In this document: positions 63,630 through 64,000 of the stretch, in pieces
Numbering within the stretch: position 1 is the first letter of the stretch
Layout: the number at the start of each line of letters is the position of its first letter
Assembly (NCBI RefSeq): GCF_024055895.1
Contig: NZ_JAMXLE010000004.1
Coordinates: 242,464-306,463, forward strand
Direction: 5' to 3'
Length of the DNA stretch: 64,000 nucleotides
Origin: Rhizobium sp. L1K21
GTDB lineage: Bacteria; Pseudomonadota; Alphaproteobacteria; Rhizobiales; Rhizobiaceae
Translations under genes and position numbers: made by a program
The notes under the pieces: model-generated
The model's input: the letters and a program-made list of their open reading frames with translations, nothing else
Databases searched by the model: none
What the model was told of the DNA's origin: nothing

Positions 63630-63860
63630 GCTTCGGCGGTCTCGCCCCAATTGATATTATTGTTTCATTTCCGTTTGCCCGTTTCGGGCGGTGGAGTCAA
63701 ATAAGAAGCGGATCAAGTCGGGAGTTTTGATCACGCTATCACATATCTCTTCACGCTCCTCCTCCAAAAATGTGTACTTATCGTGGCGAGGCACCGTCAG
63801 ACGCCCCACAATTTGAGGCCGGGCATCATGGGTATTGAGGGACTGAAAAAGCGCCCGGCA
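63630..63860. other. Spacer between the M23 peptidase gene and the rRNA promoter
   Basis: This part holds no supported gene. It must carry the promoter of the minus-strand peptidase gene near its left end. Short stretches of T and C residues (around 63750-63780) are unremarkable, and no repeat or motif could be named with confidence. Confidence 0.5.
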
Positions 63861-63918
63861 CTTTTTTTCACTTTTTTGAAAAAACCGTGTTGACAGTTCC
63901 GGGGGGGTAGTTCTATAA
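63861..63918 (+). promoter_or_regulatory. Strong sigma-70-type promoter, probably rRNA operon P1
   Basis: TTGACA (63890-63895), a perfect -35 box, is followed after 17 bases by CTATAA (63913-63918) as -10. Just upstream lies an A/T-rich tract (63861-63885, runs of T then of A) suitable as an UP element for RNA polymerase alpha subunits, and the spacer is G-rich. A consensus -35, 17-base spacing and UP-like tract are what rRNA promoters of Brucella-type genomes show. The rRNA itself lies outside the window, so the assignment is inferred from the leader. Confidence 0.7.
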
Positions 63919-64000
63919 GCCCAATCACTGACGAGGGCGGCGGCGCTGCTGGCGACGACCTCCTTCGCTCTTGGAAAATCTTCAGAAGTTGCTGGTAAGT
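63919..64000 (+). other. Putative 16S rRNA operon leader (start only)
   Basis: After the promoter the transcript would begin near the CCAATCACTG segment. The GC-rich GGGCGGCGGCGCTGCTGGCG stretch (63935-63954) and the CGCTCTTGGAAAA (63966-63978) resemble an rRNA leader, the latter close to the boxA antitermination element (TGCTCTTTAACA in E. coli). I recall similar leaders in Brucella-type rrn operons, but the 16S gene is beyond the right edge and cannot be verified here. Confidence 0.55.

Overview
The window is a gene-dense stretch of an alphaproteobacterial main chromosome. It most resembles the order Hyphomicrobiales (Rhizobiales), and I would guess a Brucella/Ochrobactrum-type genome. The reasons are the aerobic cobaltochelatase subunit CobT, the cell-cycle regulator CpdR, proteins of the DUF4167, DUF4175 and DUF2125 families typical of this order, the order ftsE-ftsX-ydcF-plsC, hisC next to a prephenate dehydrogenase, and lysC-ptsP-prfA-prmC in a row. 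No 16S sequence lies inside the window, so the genus is inferred. I saw no insertion sequence, integrase, prophage, plasmid gene, CRISPR array or toxin-antitoxin pair; nearly everything is housekeeping.

Layout: 1-5.5 kb holds the 3' end of cobT, a small unknown gene, a phytase-type secreted esterase-like protein, a queuosine-precursor transporter, rpmB, a DUF3108 protein, a DMT exporter and a cupin. 5.5-10.7 kb holds gloB, a methyltransferase, hisC-tyrC, a DUF2125 protein and chaC. 10.7-14 kb is the minus-strand division/envelope operon ftsE-ftsX-ydcF-plsC. 14.2-16 kb holds a membrane protein, hpt and cpdR. 16-21.7 kb is the minus-strand argH, small lipoprotein, lysA, DUF4175 group. 21.7-28 kb holds tlpA, hbdA, etfBA and a tight SDR-HIG1-PduO-rhomboid operon. 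27.8-32 kb holds a YihY protein, gluQRS, alkA, an HNH nuclease, dsbB and a YqaA protein, then tRNA-Leu(CAA). 32.5-39.7 kb holds an acyl-CoA synthetase, a coupled acetyltransferase/flippase pair and secA. 40-48 kb holds a parvulin, argJ-GNAT-mutT, an orphan Flp pilin with a companion, a methyltransferase, and the run comF-grxC-nit-DUF1178-DUF3291. 48-59.6 kb holds ubiG, an OmpA lipoprotein, lysC-ptsP-prfA-prmC, a DUF4167 protein, clpB and a YjbR protein. 59.6-63.6 kb encodes two envelope proteins: a Pro/Glu/Ala-rich OmpA protein and an M23 peptidase. The last 140 bases look like the promoter and leader of an rRNA operon running off the right edge.

Functionally the window is dominated by amino-acid synthesis (hisC, tyrC, lysA, argH, argJ, lysC), envelope growth and division (ftsEX, plsC, flippase, M23, OmpA proteins), protein export and folding (secA, parvulin, dsbB, clpB), translation (rpmB, prfA, prmC, gluQRS, tRNA) and electron transfer (etfAB, hbdA, tlpA, ubiG). 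Genes are packed tightly: several stop/start overlaps imply translational coupling, and several convergent pairs overlap at their 3' ends.

I did not find a clear undescribed defence or mobile system. The best leads are: a sequence almost identical to the E. coli lac operator just ahead of the DUF4167 gene; an orphan Flp pilin gene, too short for common gene finders, with a companion membrane protein and a CtrA-like repeat upstream; an exact ATTAACCAT CtrA-type box ahead of ftsE; three TGTGCA half-sites at the start of an acyl-CoA synthetase gene; a coupled chain of uncharacterised small proteins after a nitrilase-family gene; and a GluQRS lacking the usual zinc-binding cysteines.
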